From an uncultured Dorea sp. (GTDB lineage Bacteria > Bacillota > Clostridia > Lachnospirales > Lachnospiraceae), in NCBI GenBank assembly GCA_947647815.1, contig CANSLW010000003.1, positions 1-45,856 on the forward strand: 45,856 nucleotides of DNA, in the 5' to 3' direction. Position numbers and translations under genes: made by a program. Positions 24,642 through 34,317 of this stretch are shown here, one piece after another. The notes under the pieces are model-generated. The model saw nothing but the letters and a program-made list of their open reading frames with translations, was not told where the DNA came from and made no database searches. Position 1 is the first letter of the stretch, and each line of letters starts with the position of its first letter.

Positions 24642-27600
24642 ATGAGTATGAAGAAATGGAAGAAAGTGAAAAAGAGTTACCTGGCTGCATTTGCTACAGG
24701 ACTTCTTGTTTTGGGGGCAGGAATCATAGTGTTAGTCAACGCGTCCGGACTGAATTCCATATTTGAACCGAAAGACTTCGAACATTTTGAGAATCAGCAT
24801 GAGGATGGGGATGATTATGATTCGGCAGCAGGCGATGGGAATGAGTCTGATCTTGCGGATGAAAATGAAGATGGCGATAATGATAAAGACGAGAAGTCAC
24901 AGAGGGCGCTCCAGGCGGAGGCAGATGATTCCAAGAATCAGAATCATCCGGGCCTGGCAGATAATCAGAATCGTGCAGGTGATTCTGGACAGGAAAGAAA
25001 TCCTGACGCGTTCGAGGTGTCAGATGGCAGAGGCCCGGGAGGAATTGATGTTACGCCTGGCGGAACGAACAATGGAAATACAGGTGATATAAATGGAGAG
25101 AATCCGGGAAATGGAGATAACGGGGATGAACCGAATATTCCGGGGAAGCCGGATCAGCCTGGTACACCCACTGGTCCGGATAATCCAGAGTATCCGTCCG
25201 GACCTTCAAGCTGGGAGGAAGACCAGCTTAAGCCCCGGGATCCAGTCCAGACAGAGAACGGTATCCTGGTCAGACTTAGTGCATCAATTCACAGAGATTA
25301 TTATCAGGGAGATGTCTTTCGGGGAGAGGATGCGACAGTTACTGCGACATTCCGTCAGCCGGATGGAAGGAATCAGCTGGTTACGTTACCTTATGGGGAG
25401 CCTGACGGTTACAGTGTCAGGATGTCTACACGGGTTACGGGGAAGCATACGGCAACGTTTACTTACATGGGAGTATCGGCAAGAGCGGCATACGAAGTAA
25501 TCTCCAGTGGAGTGACAGTTCGATATTATGGAATAAGCGACGACAGGATATTTGCACTTACACTTCCCGGACCGCTTGGATACGATTCGGATACCATGAA
25601 AGAACTTTCATCCCGTACTTATACCTATTATGCCGTCAGCGGCGGCACGGCGGATCTGACAGACATCCATAGCCGTCTGATAGCATATTTGGGGGATGGG
25701 AAGGTTAAGGAGAGTTTTTTGGAAGACAATGGATATAAGAGAGTTGTATTTCTTGAGGAAGAGGATGGGTATCTGAAGTCGATGTTGACGGGATTCCAAT
25801 ACTATTCGAATGGGGCGCTTGAAGAGAGAGAGCCTTGCCTGTATTATCCTGTTGCTAACTGGGGAACTGGTTCATTGAGAACTGTCATGGATATAGTGGG
25901 TGAGGTTCCGGCAGGATACAGAATCCGGCGGGTTGTTCAAGATGAAGATGATCCGGGAAAGTTTAAGGGCAGTCAGGTGCTGGAACAGTATACAGGAAAT
26001 TCTCCGGTTATGGAGATACCGATGGGTGTAACAGACATTGAATTAAAAGGCATGCAGGGAGATGGAAGCACAAAGATTACTACGCTGGCTCTGCCAGAAA
26101 GCGTAAGAGGGATTGAGTTTGCGAGTATTGGGAGAAGCCTGCCAACGTTAACAGATTATGAAACAGCCGGCAATGGCGTTTATCAGGCGATAGATGGAGT
26201 GTTATATAGTAAAGATGGGTGTACGCTGCTCAGTGTTCCGCCAGGGAAGACGGATATCGTGATACCAGATACGGTGACGACGATTGCGCAAGGTGCGTTC
26301 CAGGGAAGCAGCATCAGAGAATTGAGGATACCAGAGACAGTAACCAGTCTTAATGAAGGATGTTTTAGAGATTTTGCCGGAGAATTGATTCGGATGGATG
26401 GCGGGATAATTCCGGATATACCTGCCGATACAGGATATACCGGTAAGGTTTTATTTGCGGATTCGGCTTATGATGTCTTGATGAAGAAAGGAATCTTTGC
26501 TTTTAAGAGTCAGGATATCGTATTTGGCGCAATGGATGGAGATGGAACGGAGATTGCGGGAAAGACAGATATCTATACTTATGATGATAAGCGGAATATC
26601 CTGACGATGAAGGATGAGCCGGATATTCTGGCAGGAATTAATCCTGGTATCTATGGATATTATGCGGTTCCGGATGGAATTACCGCGGTATCGGGCGGTG
26701 CGTTTGCGGGAGCGGATGGTGTTCGGGAAATCAGCCTGCCGGACACTTTAAAGGAACTCAGACAGGGAAGTCTGGTTTTGCCGGCGGCCGTGGAAGAAGT
26801 CAGCCTGTCAGCAGACAGAATGACGATATCACCGATGTTATTCGGCGATTCTGCGCAGGGAGCAGCTGTTCCAGATATCAGAGTGTGTGTGCCAAAGGAA
26901 TATTATGAAGGATATCTGGAGGCCTGGCAGCAGGCGTTGGATCCGGTATATGGCGCAGGAACGGCGGAACGGCTGCTTCAGATCAGGGATGACACGATTT
27001 TTTATGAAGATGAAGCAAAATATCAGAAGATAACAGAAGGCGGAGTTAATGGTTACCGCTTGTTAGAGGTATATGCTCAGAATCGAACCTCTTTTCGGGT
27101 GAAGGATGGGACGATGCAGATTCTGGCGGGTGCATTTGCACGAAGTGAAAGATTAGAGATCTTGTATCTGCCAGATTCTTTAAAGAGGGTGGAGAACAGT
27201 GCATTTTCGGGATGTGCGAAGCTTGAGACTGTGACGGTAAAGAGTGAGGAGCTCCTTGAGGACGGTGTGTTTGACTCGTTGGCAGGGCAGGTGAATGTGT
27301 ATGATAAAGGCAGCGGGTTCGAAGAATTCATCTATGATAAAGGCATTGTATATGGAAAGTCATCAGAGGGAATCTATACATTAATTGATGTTCCGACAGA
27401 TTATTCCGCAGATGTGGAAGTTTATAAGAATACAGGTTATCTGAATACAGAGGCATTTAGAAACTGTACATTGGCAGGGAAGATAGAGATCACTGATCAG
27501 GCATCGTTGAGAGAGATAGGAGACAGATGCTTTGAGAATTGTACGGCTGTAAGAAGTATACATCTTGATAATGCAGTCCGCTTGGAAAGAATCGGAGACG

Positions 27601-29744
27601 AAGCGTTTCGTTCTTGTACAGGACTTGAGAAGCTATATCTGGCAGATAGTATAAAGGAGCTGGGAAAAGGCATGTGCTATGACTGTACATCTCTTCAGGT
27701 CATGAGTGCAAAGGGAGTTAAGAAAGTTGGGACGGAAGCGTTCTATAATTGCCAGAGCCTTTTAGCAGGCAGTATCACACTTGACTGGAATCAGATGACG
27801 GAGCTTGGCGACCAGGCGTTTGCATACTGCAGCCTGCTTACGGCGCTCCCGGATATGCCGGCGCTTCAGAGTCTTGGAATACGGACTTTCTTCAGCTGCC
27901 AGAGGCTTAAAAGAATGACGCTGCCAGAGACTCTAAGCAGTATGGGAGAAGAGTGCTTTGGAGAATGCGGCGCCCTGACTCAGGTGGAGATGAAAGGGAG
28001 ACTGACGGGAATCAGTCGGTATTGTTTCTATGGATGCCGCGAACTTGTGAAGGTTGAGTTCAGTGAGCAGCAGCAAAAAGCCCTGCAGGTGATAGGGGTT
28101 GAAGCATTTGGACAGTGTACTTCGCTGGAAAGCCTGGACTTAAGCCAGTTCCCGCTGTTGACACAGATGGGAGAGCGGACATTCGAGGGATGTGATTTCC
28201 TCACGGCGGTAAAGTTCCCGGAGAATCTTAAGAAGGTTCCGGATTACTGTTTTGAGAATTGTCCGAATTTGTCAATCCTTACTCTCGTTTCTGCCGAGGT
28301 GACGGGACTGGGGGAAGCGATTTTTGGAGATGCGTTGTCGCCGTTTGTCCATATATGGGTGAAGGAAGAGAATCTTCTGGCTTATGTGAATGCATATAAA
28401 GATATTCTTGACCGGCTGTATGGAGAGGGGACTGCAGCGAGTATCCTGGGGAAAATCGATGAGAAGACAGAGATTGTAAGGGGAATTACTTTTGAAATCA
28501 CGGATGAAGGAAGGGTATTAAAGGAAGCATCAGAGGCGTTTGAGGGGACATATACGGTTCCAGTTAATACGATACGGATTGAGACGGAGGCATTTGCCGG
28601 ATGCCAGAAACTTACGGGTATCGTGCTTCCAGGAGGCAGTCAGATTATTCTTGGTGACCGGTGCTTTAAGGGATGTATAGCATTAGAAGAAGCTGATCTG
28701 CTTGGAGATATTCCAAAGTGGGGGGACGAAAGCTTCATGGATTGTACCGCTTTGAGGAAGGTATGTATAGGCGAAGGATACCAGGAGAGTATACCGCGAA
28801 TCGGAACAAGAGCATTTGCAGGGTGCAGCGGGCTTAATGGACGGGATGCCGTTTCAATCAGGGCTAAAGTAACTGTGTTGGGAGAAGAATGTTTTGCAAA
28901 TTGTGTGAATCTTAGCGCGATTCCGACAACGGAATCAGCCCGTGTGAGCCTGGAAGTGATTGAAGACAGAGCATTCTCGGGCTGCAAGAGCATGACACAG
29001 TTCCTCACCAGTGCATTTCCTGGGATGAGGACGATAGGCAGCCAGGCATTCTATGACTGTGATTCGTTGAATAATCCATCGGTTCCGGAGAATGTAACAT
29101 CTATTGGAGAGGGATGTTTTGCCGAATGCGATAATCTGACAACGGTAAGTTTCTATTGTGCTTTGGAAGAGTATCCAAAGGATTGCTTTAAGAACTGTTC
29201 GAAACTTACAAGAACAGGAGGGGTTGCAGATGCATTGTCCGGGCTTAAGAGGATTGGAGAAGGAGCATACGAGGGCTGTACATCACTGGTGACAAACGAT
29301 ACGTGGAATCTGGGAAGATATTCTCAGTTGGAGGAGATTGGAGTGAATGCGTTCCGGGGTTGTATCTCCATGACGGAGATTGCATTGCCATCTACAGTGC
29401 AGAGAATCAGGGAAGGCGCTTTCGATGGATGCAGAAGTGCCGGACAGATGATATTGTCCTCAGTAACAATACCGCAGATTGGTAAGATTGCGCTTGATAC
29501 TATGTCAGATGCTTTCGTTATCAGAGTGCCGGACAGCCAGGCAGAGGGGGACAGTGTCTATAAAGGGTATCTGGCAGTATTTACGGAAATGTTCGGAGAG
29601 AGCAAGGCATATGAAATCCTGGATTCCATATCGGACAGCGCAAAAGAGAGGAATCCGCTTCCGGCATCTGCCGATAGCGTATCGGTTGGCGAACCGCAGC
29701 AGGACGAGGAAGCAGAAGAGATATGTGAGGAGATAATAGAATGA
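24642..29744 (+). CDS. Giant BspA-like leucine-rich-repeat surface protein
   Basis: 1700 residues. ATG at 24642 follows GGGAGG at 24631-24636. Residues 4-11 are basic and 12-32 hydrophobic: a signal peptide or uncleaved membrane anchor. Residues 36-195 form a low-complexity Asp/Asn/Glu/Gly/Pro linker. Residues 195-290 look like a beta-sandwich (Big-like) domain. From about 470 to the end are LRR_5/BspA repeats built on AF-x2-C-x2-L-x2-I and GDRCFENCTAVRSIHLDNA-like units. There is no LPxTG, SLH or choline-binding end, so the N-terminal helix may be the anchor. BspA-type proteins bind host matrix or mediate aggregation. Its stop overlaps the MoxR gene (ATGA), so it appears to be a working partner of the MoxR-DUF58-transglutaminase set. 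Confidence 0.88.
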   Translation: MSMKKWKKVKKSYLAAFATGLLVLGAGIIVLVNASGLNSIFEPKDFEHFENQHEDGDDYDSAAGDGNESDLADENEDGDNDKDEKSQRALQAEADDSKNQNHPGLADNQNRAGDSGQERNPDAFEVSDGRGPGGIDVTPGGTNNGNTGDINGENPGNGDNGDEPNIPGKPDQPGTPTGPDNPEYPSGPSSWEEDQLKPRDPVQTENGILVRLSASIHRDYYQGDVFRGEDATVTATFRQPDGRNQLVTLPYGEPDGYSVRMSTRVTGKHTATFTYMGVSARAAYEVISSGVTVRYYGISDDRIFALTLPGPLGYDSDTMKELSSRTYTYYAVSGGTADLTDIHSRLIAYLGDGKVKESFLEDNGYKRVVFLEEEDGYLKSMLTGFQYYSNGALEEREPCLYYPVANWGTGSLRTVMDIVGEVPAGYRIRRVVQDEDDPGKFKGSQVLEQYTGNSPVMEIPMGVTDIELKGMQGDGSTKITTLALPESVRGIEFASIGRSLPTLTDYETAGNGVYQAIDGVLYSKDGCTLLSVPPGKTDIVIPDTVTTIAQGAFQGSSIRELRIPETVTSLNEGCFRDFAGELIRMDGGIIPDIPADTGYTGKVLFADSAYDVLMKKGIFAFKSQDIVFGAMDGDGTEIAGKTDIYTYDDKRNILTMKDEPDILAGINPGIYGYYAVPDGITAVSGGAFAGADGVREISLPDTLKELRQGSLVLPAAVEEVSLSADRMTISPMLFGDSAQGAAVPDIRVCVPKEYYEGYLEAWQQALDPVYGAGTAERLLQIRDDTIFYEDEAKYQKITEGGVNGYRLLEVYAQNRTSFRVKDGTMQILAGAFARSERLEILYLPDSLKRVENSAFSGCAKLETVTVKSEELLEDGVFDSLAGQVNVYDKGSGFEEFIYDKGIVYGKSSEGIYTLIDVPTDYSADVEVYKNTGYLNTEAFRNCTLAGKIEITDQASLREIGDRCFENCTAVRSIHLDNAVRLERIGDEAFRSCTGLEKLYLADSIKELGKGMCYDCTSLQVMSAKGVKKVGTEAFYNCQSLLAGSITLDWNQMTELGDQAFAYCSLLTALPDMPALQSLGIRTFFSCQRLKRMTLPETLSSMGEECFGECGALTQVEMKGRLTGISRYCFYGCRELVKVEFSEQQQKALQVIGVEAFGQCTSLESLDLSQFPLLTQMGERTFEGCDFLTAVKFPENLKKVPDYCFENCPNLSILTLVSAEVTGLGEAIFGDALSPFVHIWVKEENLLAYVNAYKDILDRLYGEGTAASILGKIDEKTEIVRGITFEITDEGRVLKEASEAFEGTYTVPVNTIRIETEAFAGCQKLTGIVLPGGSQIILGDRCFKGCIALEEADLLGDIPKWGDESFMDCTALRKVCIGEGYQESIPRIGTRAFAGCSGLNGRDAVSIRAKVTVLGEECFANCVNLSAIPTTESARVSLEVIEDRAFSGCKSMTQFLTSAFPGMRTIGSQAFYDCDSLNNPSVPENVTSIGEGCFAECDNLTTVSFYCALEEYPKDCFKNCSKLTRTGGVADALSGLKRIGEGAYEGCTSLVTNDTWNLGRYSQLEEIGVNAFRGCISMTEIALPSTVQRIREGAFDGCRSAGQMILSSVTIPQIGKIALDTMSDAFVIRVPDSQAEGDSVYKGYLAVFTEMFGESKAYEILDSISDSAKERNPLPASADSVSVGEPQQDEEAEEICEEIIE

Positions 29745-30685
29745 TCATACAACAGTCAGAGCAGGTCATGCAGGAAGTGAAGAAGGTCTTCATTGGGAAG
29801 GATGAGATTATTGAGAAGGTTTTGATGAGTATCTATGCCGGCGGGCATATCCTGCTGGAGGATGCGCCGGGGGTTGGCAAGACGACCCTTGCGCTTGGTT
29901 TTTCGAGAGCGCTTGGGTTGTCGTACAAGAGGGTGCAGTTTACGCCCGATACAATGCCGTCAGATATTACCGGCTTCAGTATCTATAATAAGAATACAGG
30001 AGAGTTCGAATACAAGCCGGGGGCCGCAAACTGTCATCTACTTATGGGAGATGAGATTAACCGTACTTCTCCGAAGACGCAGGCGGCGCTTCTGGAGGTC
30101 ATGGAAGAAGGAAGTGTGACGGTGGACGGTATCACGCATGTGCTGCCAAAACCATTTATCTGTATTGCAACACAGAACCATTATGGATCTGCGGGAACAC
30201 AGGCGCTTCCGGATTCTCAGCTTGATCGTTTTATGGTACGGCTTAGCATCGGTTACCCGGGGCGGGACAGTCAGGTTGCGATACTTAAGAGCCGGCGGGG
30301 AATCAGTGACATTGATCATGTACGGCCGATGATGGACAGGGATGATGTGAAAGAGATCCAGGATTATCTGTATTCCATCAAGATTACGGAGGATATCTTG
30401 TATTATATTACAGATTTGTGCGCGGCGACGAGACAGGCGGCCATGGTAGAGTTGGGAGTCAGTCCGCGAGGCGTCAATGCCCTGGCGCATCTGGTTCGTG
30501 CAAGAGCAATCTTGAGGGAACGTGATTTTGTGACACCGGAGGATGTGCAGGCAGTATTTATTGATGTCTGTGCACATCGTCTGGTCATGCGTCCACAGGC
30601 AAAGATAGAAGGTGTGACCGCTGTGGATGTGCTGACGGATATTTTGATGAAAATAAAAGCACCTTCATTGGGAAGAAAGAGATAA
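29741..30685 (+). CDS. MoxR-family AAA+ ATPase
   Basis: 314 residues, ATG overlapping the LRR gene stop. Walker A GVGKTT in APGVGKTTL (42-50), Walker B LLMGDEINRTSPKTQAALLE, sensor 1 IATQNHYGSAGT, and the MoxR-typical FTPDTMPSDITG. MoxR ATPases act as chaperones that mature or insert partners, usually together with DUF58 and transglutaminase-like proteins encoded next to them, exactly as here. The client could be the LRR protein upstream (inference). SD: not strong; translation probably coupled. Confidence 0.94.
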   Translation: MIIQQSEQVMQEVKKVFIGKDEIIEKVLMSIYAGGHILLEDAPGVGKTTLALGFSRALGLSYKRVQFTPDTMPSDITGFSIYNKNTGEFEYKPGAANCHLLMGDEINRTSPKTQAALLEVMEEGSVTVDGITHVLPKPFICIATQNHYGSAGTQALPDSQLDRFMVRLSIGYPGRDSQVAILKSRRGISDIDHVRPMMDRDDVKEIQDYLYSIKITEDILYYITDLCAATRQAAMVELGVSPRGVNALAHLVRARAILRERDFVTPEDVQAVFIDVCAHRLVMRPQAKIEGVTAVDVLTDILMKIKAPSLGRKR

Positions 30686-30689
30686 GATT

Positions 30690-31862
30690 ATGTGGAAACA
30701 TCGGATGGGGTATGCGGCGGTGTTGGTTGCCGCCCTGATTGCATATATTATGGCAGACCGGCAGGAACCGTTGGTATTGCTGTGGCTTCTGATTATGGTT
30801 CCTGTGTTTGGCGTACTTCTTCAACGAGCCGCTATGCGGGGGAGTGAGATAAACTGTCAGATACAGGGGACATGCCGGATGGGGCAGAAGGTTGTATTGA
30901 ATCTTGTATTGAAGCGGAAGAGCAGACTTCCGCTTGGCAGTGTTAAGGTTCATATCATCTTTGAAAATGTACTGTACGGAAGCCAGAATGAGCTTGAGGC
31001 ATGGCTTCAGCCGGATGAACAGAAGGATATGGCATTTACCTATATCTACGGGGCAGAAGACTGTGGGAATGTGAAGATACGTGTGCCTGATGTAGAATAT
31101 CAGGATGTGTTTGGATTATTTGCATTCAGGCGTCCGGCGGATCTTATACAGGAAATATTGGTTTATCCGCCTGAAATCCGGTTAAATATGGAGCTTCTCA
31201 AGAGACCGGAAACCAAGAGCTTTGGTGATATGTACAACCAGAAGAGAGGACAGGATATCAGTGAAGTATCGGGACTTCGGGACTATGTGCCGGGAGATGC
31301 CATGAACAGTATTCATTGGAAATTGTCCGGGAAATTAGACGAGCTGATTGTCCGGGAATTTGGGCAGCCATCCAACTATAATACATTGATTTTATATGAG
31401 ATGATGAAGAAGAATAGAGAAAGGGAGGTTCCAAGTTCCTGCAATAATGCGGTACTTGCCCTGACAGCAGCGTTGAGCATGGGTATGCTGGAACTGAACC
31501 TGGAACACAATGTGGGGCGGATTCAGGGGAAAGATTATCAGATTGTTCCGGTTTATTCGATGGATACTTATGAGCAGATGCAGATGAACCTGTTATGTCT
31601 GCCTGTTGCAGAGGAAATCAATGGATTGGATACAGTCTATAGTTTTATGAAGGGAAATCTGAGAAATGAGTATACGAAGATGATCTATATCACGTCTTGC
31701 TATGAGGAGAATACAGTCAGACAGCTGGCAAGGGAGGTTGATCTGACTGTGCTCCAGGTTATGCAGGGAAGAAAATCTGCTTATATTTCATCGGCGGGCT
31801 ATACGGTAATCTCTATAGATGTGGATACATATCAGGAAACGATGAATAGTATTACAATATGA
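30690..31862 (+). CDS. DUF58 protein (MoxR partner)
   Basis: 390 residues, ATG at 30690 four bases after the MoxR stop. Two hydrophobic helices at the N-terminus (about 5-48) anchor it, then a beta-rich part, then the DUF58 core GLRDYVPGDAMNSIHWKLSG followed by LIVREFGQPS. DUF58 proteins have a von Willebrand A-like fold and nearly always accompany MoxR. Part of the same operon as the LRR protein and the transglutaminase-like protein. Confidence 0.92.
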   Translation: MWKHRMGYAAVLVAALIAYIMADRQEPLVLLWLLIMVPVFGVLLQRAAMRGSEINCQIQGTCRMGQKVVLNLVLKRKSRLPLGSVKVHIIFENVLYGSQNELEAWLQPDEQKDMAFTYIYGAEDCGNVKIRVPDVEYQDVFGLFAFRRPADLIQEILVYPPEIRLNMELLKRPETKSFGDMYNQKRGQDISEVSGLRDYVPGDAMNSIHWKLSGKLDELIVREFGQPSNYNTLILYEMMKKNREREVPSSCNNAVLALTAALSMGMLELNLEHNVGRIQGKDYQIVPVYSMDTYEQMQMNLLCLPVAEEINGLDTVYSFMKGNLRNEYTKMIYITSCYEENTVRQLAREVDLTVLQVMQGRKSAYISSAGYTVISIDVDTYQETMNSITI

Positions 31863-31914
31863 TATCAGGGTTAAAATATCTTTTGACCTCAACATTACAA
31901 TATAAGGATGCAGT

Positions 31915-34257
31915 ATGAAAAAAGGGAAGGATAACATCTGTCTGCTTACACTAGAGAGCAGGACAGAGAGAGGCAGAAGTAAAGGGATAAGGAGAGATAA
32001 TAACAGGACCGAACTGGTGTCAGAAGCAATTCCGGCACTTTTTCTGCTGATTGGAATTTTAAGTATGTGCAGGGATATGATGTATGCGCCATACTGCCTT
32101 GCCGGTGCAATCCTTGCCGGAACTCTTGTAATCCTGATCCTGCAGGTATCAGAAGCCTTACCAGGGGCATCAGGTATTGCCAGAATGGGAATCTATGTAG
32201 TGAGTATTCTGTGTTTTCTGGGATTCATCCTGTATATTGCACAGGGATTTCTATATACGGTGAATCAGATTCGTACACTGTGGAATCTACGGTTTCAGAC
32301 GGAACTGGAACGGTTCTCCGTGAATAGCGCTGTGGTGCCGGGGGCAATGATATTCTGGAGCCTGCTGGCTGTTCCGTTGGCGTCTCTTATATTAATGTTG
32401 GTGAAACGTAAGGGTACCGGAAGGCTGCTGGGGCTTGTTGGCTGTGTGCTGCTCATAGGATTTGTTTTGGGGCAGTCCCAGATGTGGTCTGCAGTGGCAT
32501 GCATTCTTATGGGGATCTTTGGAATGATGTCATTTGCGTCGGCGCCAAAGCGTCAGATAGGAATTCGAGGCATATTATGTATAGCGTGCGCAGGGTGTGT
32601 GTTTCTTGCAGCAGTATATATTACAGGAGAATATAAAGGTTTGAACCAGATTACCAGATGGAAGAGCGGTGTATCTGCATGGTTTGAGAGATTCCGCTAT
32701 GGTGAGGATACTCTTCCGAAGGGGGATCTGACAAAAGCCCAGGACCTTCTTGACGGGGAAGAGGAGACATTGAGGCTTGTGATGGAGAAGCCTCAGGAGT
32801 GGTATCTGAGAGGATTCGTGGGCGGATCCTACGAAGATACTGCGTGGAAGAACCTTCCTGCAAAAGCCTATCAGGGAGAGTACGAAGGACTCCTGAAGTG
32901 GCTTGAGACGAAAGATTTCTCTGTTGTTACTCAATTCTCACGTTATCAGGATCTGACAGATATGAATGAAGGACTGGATACGGGGAATGTAAAAGTACAG
33001 GTAGAGAATATCGGCGCATATCGGAAATTCGTGTATCTTCCGGCATCCGTTGACAGCTGGACCGTCAGAGGGACAGAAGCAAAAAAGGACTGGCAGGTAC
33101 GTTCGAAGAGATTCTTCGGAGCGGATGAGTATGAGTTTCAGGCAGTCGACGGCGCGCCGTCCGCAGACGGACTCTCTATAGCGCAATGGCTGATGAATCC
33201 TTTCGGGGACAGAGAGAAGACTTATCTGGATGCAGAAGCGGTGTATCATTCATTTGCAGAAAGTTATTATATGGAGATAGATGATGAATTAAAAGTATTG
33301 ATTGAAAGCATGTTTTTCCAGGAAGAAGAGGAAATAGACTTTAATGATTTTAACGATGTAACATCACATATCCGAAGAACTCTGCGCCGGGAGACACGCT
33401 ATACAGAAGAACCTCCGGCAGTTCCGGCGGGAGAAGATTTTGTAGAATGGTTCCTGAATGATTCGAAAAGAGGCAATGCGGCGCACTATGCATCGGCAGC
33501 GGTGCTGGCATACCGGACGGCAGGATATGCCGCCAGGTATGTGGAAGGGTATCATTATCCATCTGAGCAGAACCAGGATATGGGAGAGGAGACCAGGGTT
33601 ACGCTTACCAATAAGAATGCACACGCATGGGCAGAAGTATATGTACCAGGAGCAGGTTGGATGCCGGTGGAGGTTGTTCCGGGTATGTACACGGAGATGT
33701 ATACGAACCAGATTATCGAGGGTGAGCCGACATTTCAAGTGAATTCAAATCCGGGTGAGGATGGACTTGAGGTTGAAGGAAGTGCCGGGGAGGAAGAAAC
33801 GTCGGAGAAAGAGGATGAGCAGCCGTTGCCGCTTCGAAGGATTCTTTCTATGATTGTTTTTTGTATGTATCTGTGTCTGGGGATGTACCTGTTTCTGGAA
33901 ATACAGCGTGTGATTAGGAGGATTATCAGGAAGCGTTCGCGTCAGAGTAAAGACGGACAGGAGTTTGTAGAATGGTATGCAGACGAGATAGAGAAGCTGC
34001 TTTTGCTTGGTAAGATCAAGGGAGACTATGGGCGCCCGATGGAGATATCAGCAGAGGTTGAAGAGAAGATTGTGGGAATCAGGCGGGCGGAATATGAGAG
34101 GGCGGTACAGCTGCTCCAGAAGATACGGTTTGGCGGCAAGAAACTTCTGCCCAGCGAGATGCACACGTTGGATTGCTTTCTGAGGAAGCTTGCGAGGGTG
34201 TTGTATACACAGGGGAGCGCGTGGAAGAAGATTAAGATGAGGTATTTTTTTGACTGA
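31915..34257 (+). CDS. Membrane transglutaminase-like protein, probable loss of catalytic Cys
   Basis: 780 residues, ATG at 31915 with AAGGATG at 31904-31910. Five or more N-terminal helices (about 35-245), a large outer part, a transglutaminase core and one C-terminal helix (about 640-660) followed by a cytoplasmic tail (TglA/DUF3488-DUF4129 layout). In the core, the place where the family has Gly-x-Cys-x-x-Phe/Tyr-Ala reads GNAAHYASA, so the nucleophile Cys is Ala522. The His is kept in NAHAWAEVYVPGAGW, and the Asp position reads Glu in MPVEVVPG. So the fold is probably used for binding, not crosslinking; an active site elsewhere cannot be excluded. Last gene of the MoxR operon, followed by a strong hairpin. 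Confidence 0.88.
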   Translation: MKKGKDNICLLTLESRTERGRSKGIRRDNNRTELVSEAIPALFLLIGILSMCRDMMYAPYCLAGAILAGTLVILILQVSEALPGASGIARMGIYVVSILCFLGFILYIAQGFLYTVNQIRTLWNLRFQTELERFSVNSAVVPGAMIFWSLLAVPLASLILMLVKRKGTGRLLGLVGCVLLIGFVLGQSQMWSAVACILMGIFGMMSFASAPKRQIGIRGILCIACAGCVFLAAVYITGEYKGLNQITRWKSGVSAWFERFRYGEDTLPKGDLTKAQDLLDGEEETLRLVMEKPQEWYLRGFVGGSYEDTAWKNLPAKAYQGEYEGLLKWLETKDFSVVTQFSRYQDLTDMNEGLDTGNVKVQVENIGAYRKFVYLPASVDSWTVRGTEAKKDWQVRSKRFFGADEYEFQAVDGAPSADGLSIAQWLMNPFGDREKTYLDAEAVYHSFAESYYMEIDDELKVLIESMFFQEEEEIDFNDFNDVTSHIRRTLRRETRYTEEPPAVPAGEDFVEWFLNDSKRGNAAHYASAAVLAYRTAGYAARYVEGYHYPSEQNQDMGEETRVTLTNKNAHAWAEVYVPGAGWMPVEVVPGMYTEMYTNQIIEGEPTFQVNSNPGEDGLEVEGSAGEEETSEKEDEQPLPLRRILSMIVFCMYLCLGMYLFLEIQRVIRRIIRKRSRQSKDGQEFVEWYADEIEKLLLLGKIKGDYGRPMEISAEVEEKIVGIRRAEYERAVQLLQKIRFGGKKLLPSEMHTLDCFLRKLARVLYTQGSAWKKIKMRYFFD

Positions 34258-34260
34258 TTA

Positions 34261-34317
34261 TAGACAAATCCCCTCTGGGAACACTGAACTTCAAGGTTCC
34301 CAGAGGGGATTTGTCTA
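34261..34317. terminator. Perfect 22-bp inverted repeat between convergent genes
   Basis: 34261-34282 pairs perfectly with 34296-34317 around a 13-base loop. It starts three bases after the transglutaminase-like gene and contains the stop codon of the opposite-strand permease, so it can serve as terminator for both directions. T-tracts are short on either side. Confidence 0.75.

Noticed and set aside
29600..29744. Cell-wall sorting signal at the LRR protein C-terminus
   Set aside because: The end is acidic with no LPxTG, hydrophobic stretch or basic tail.
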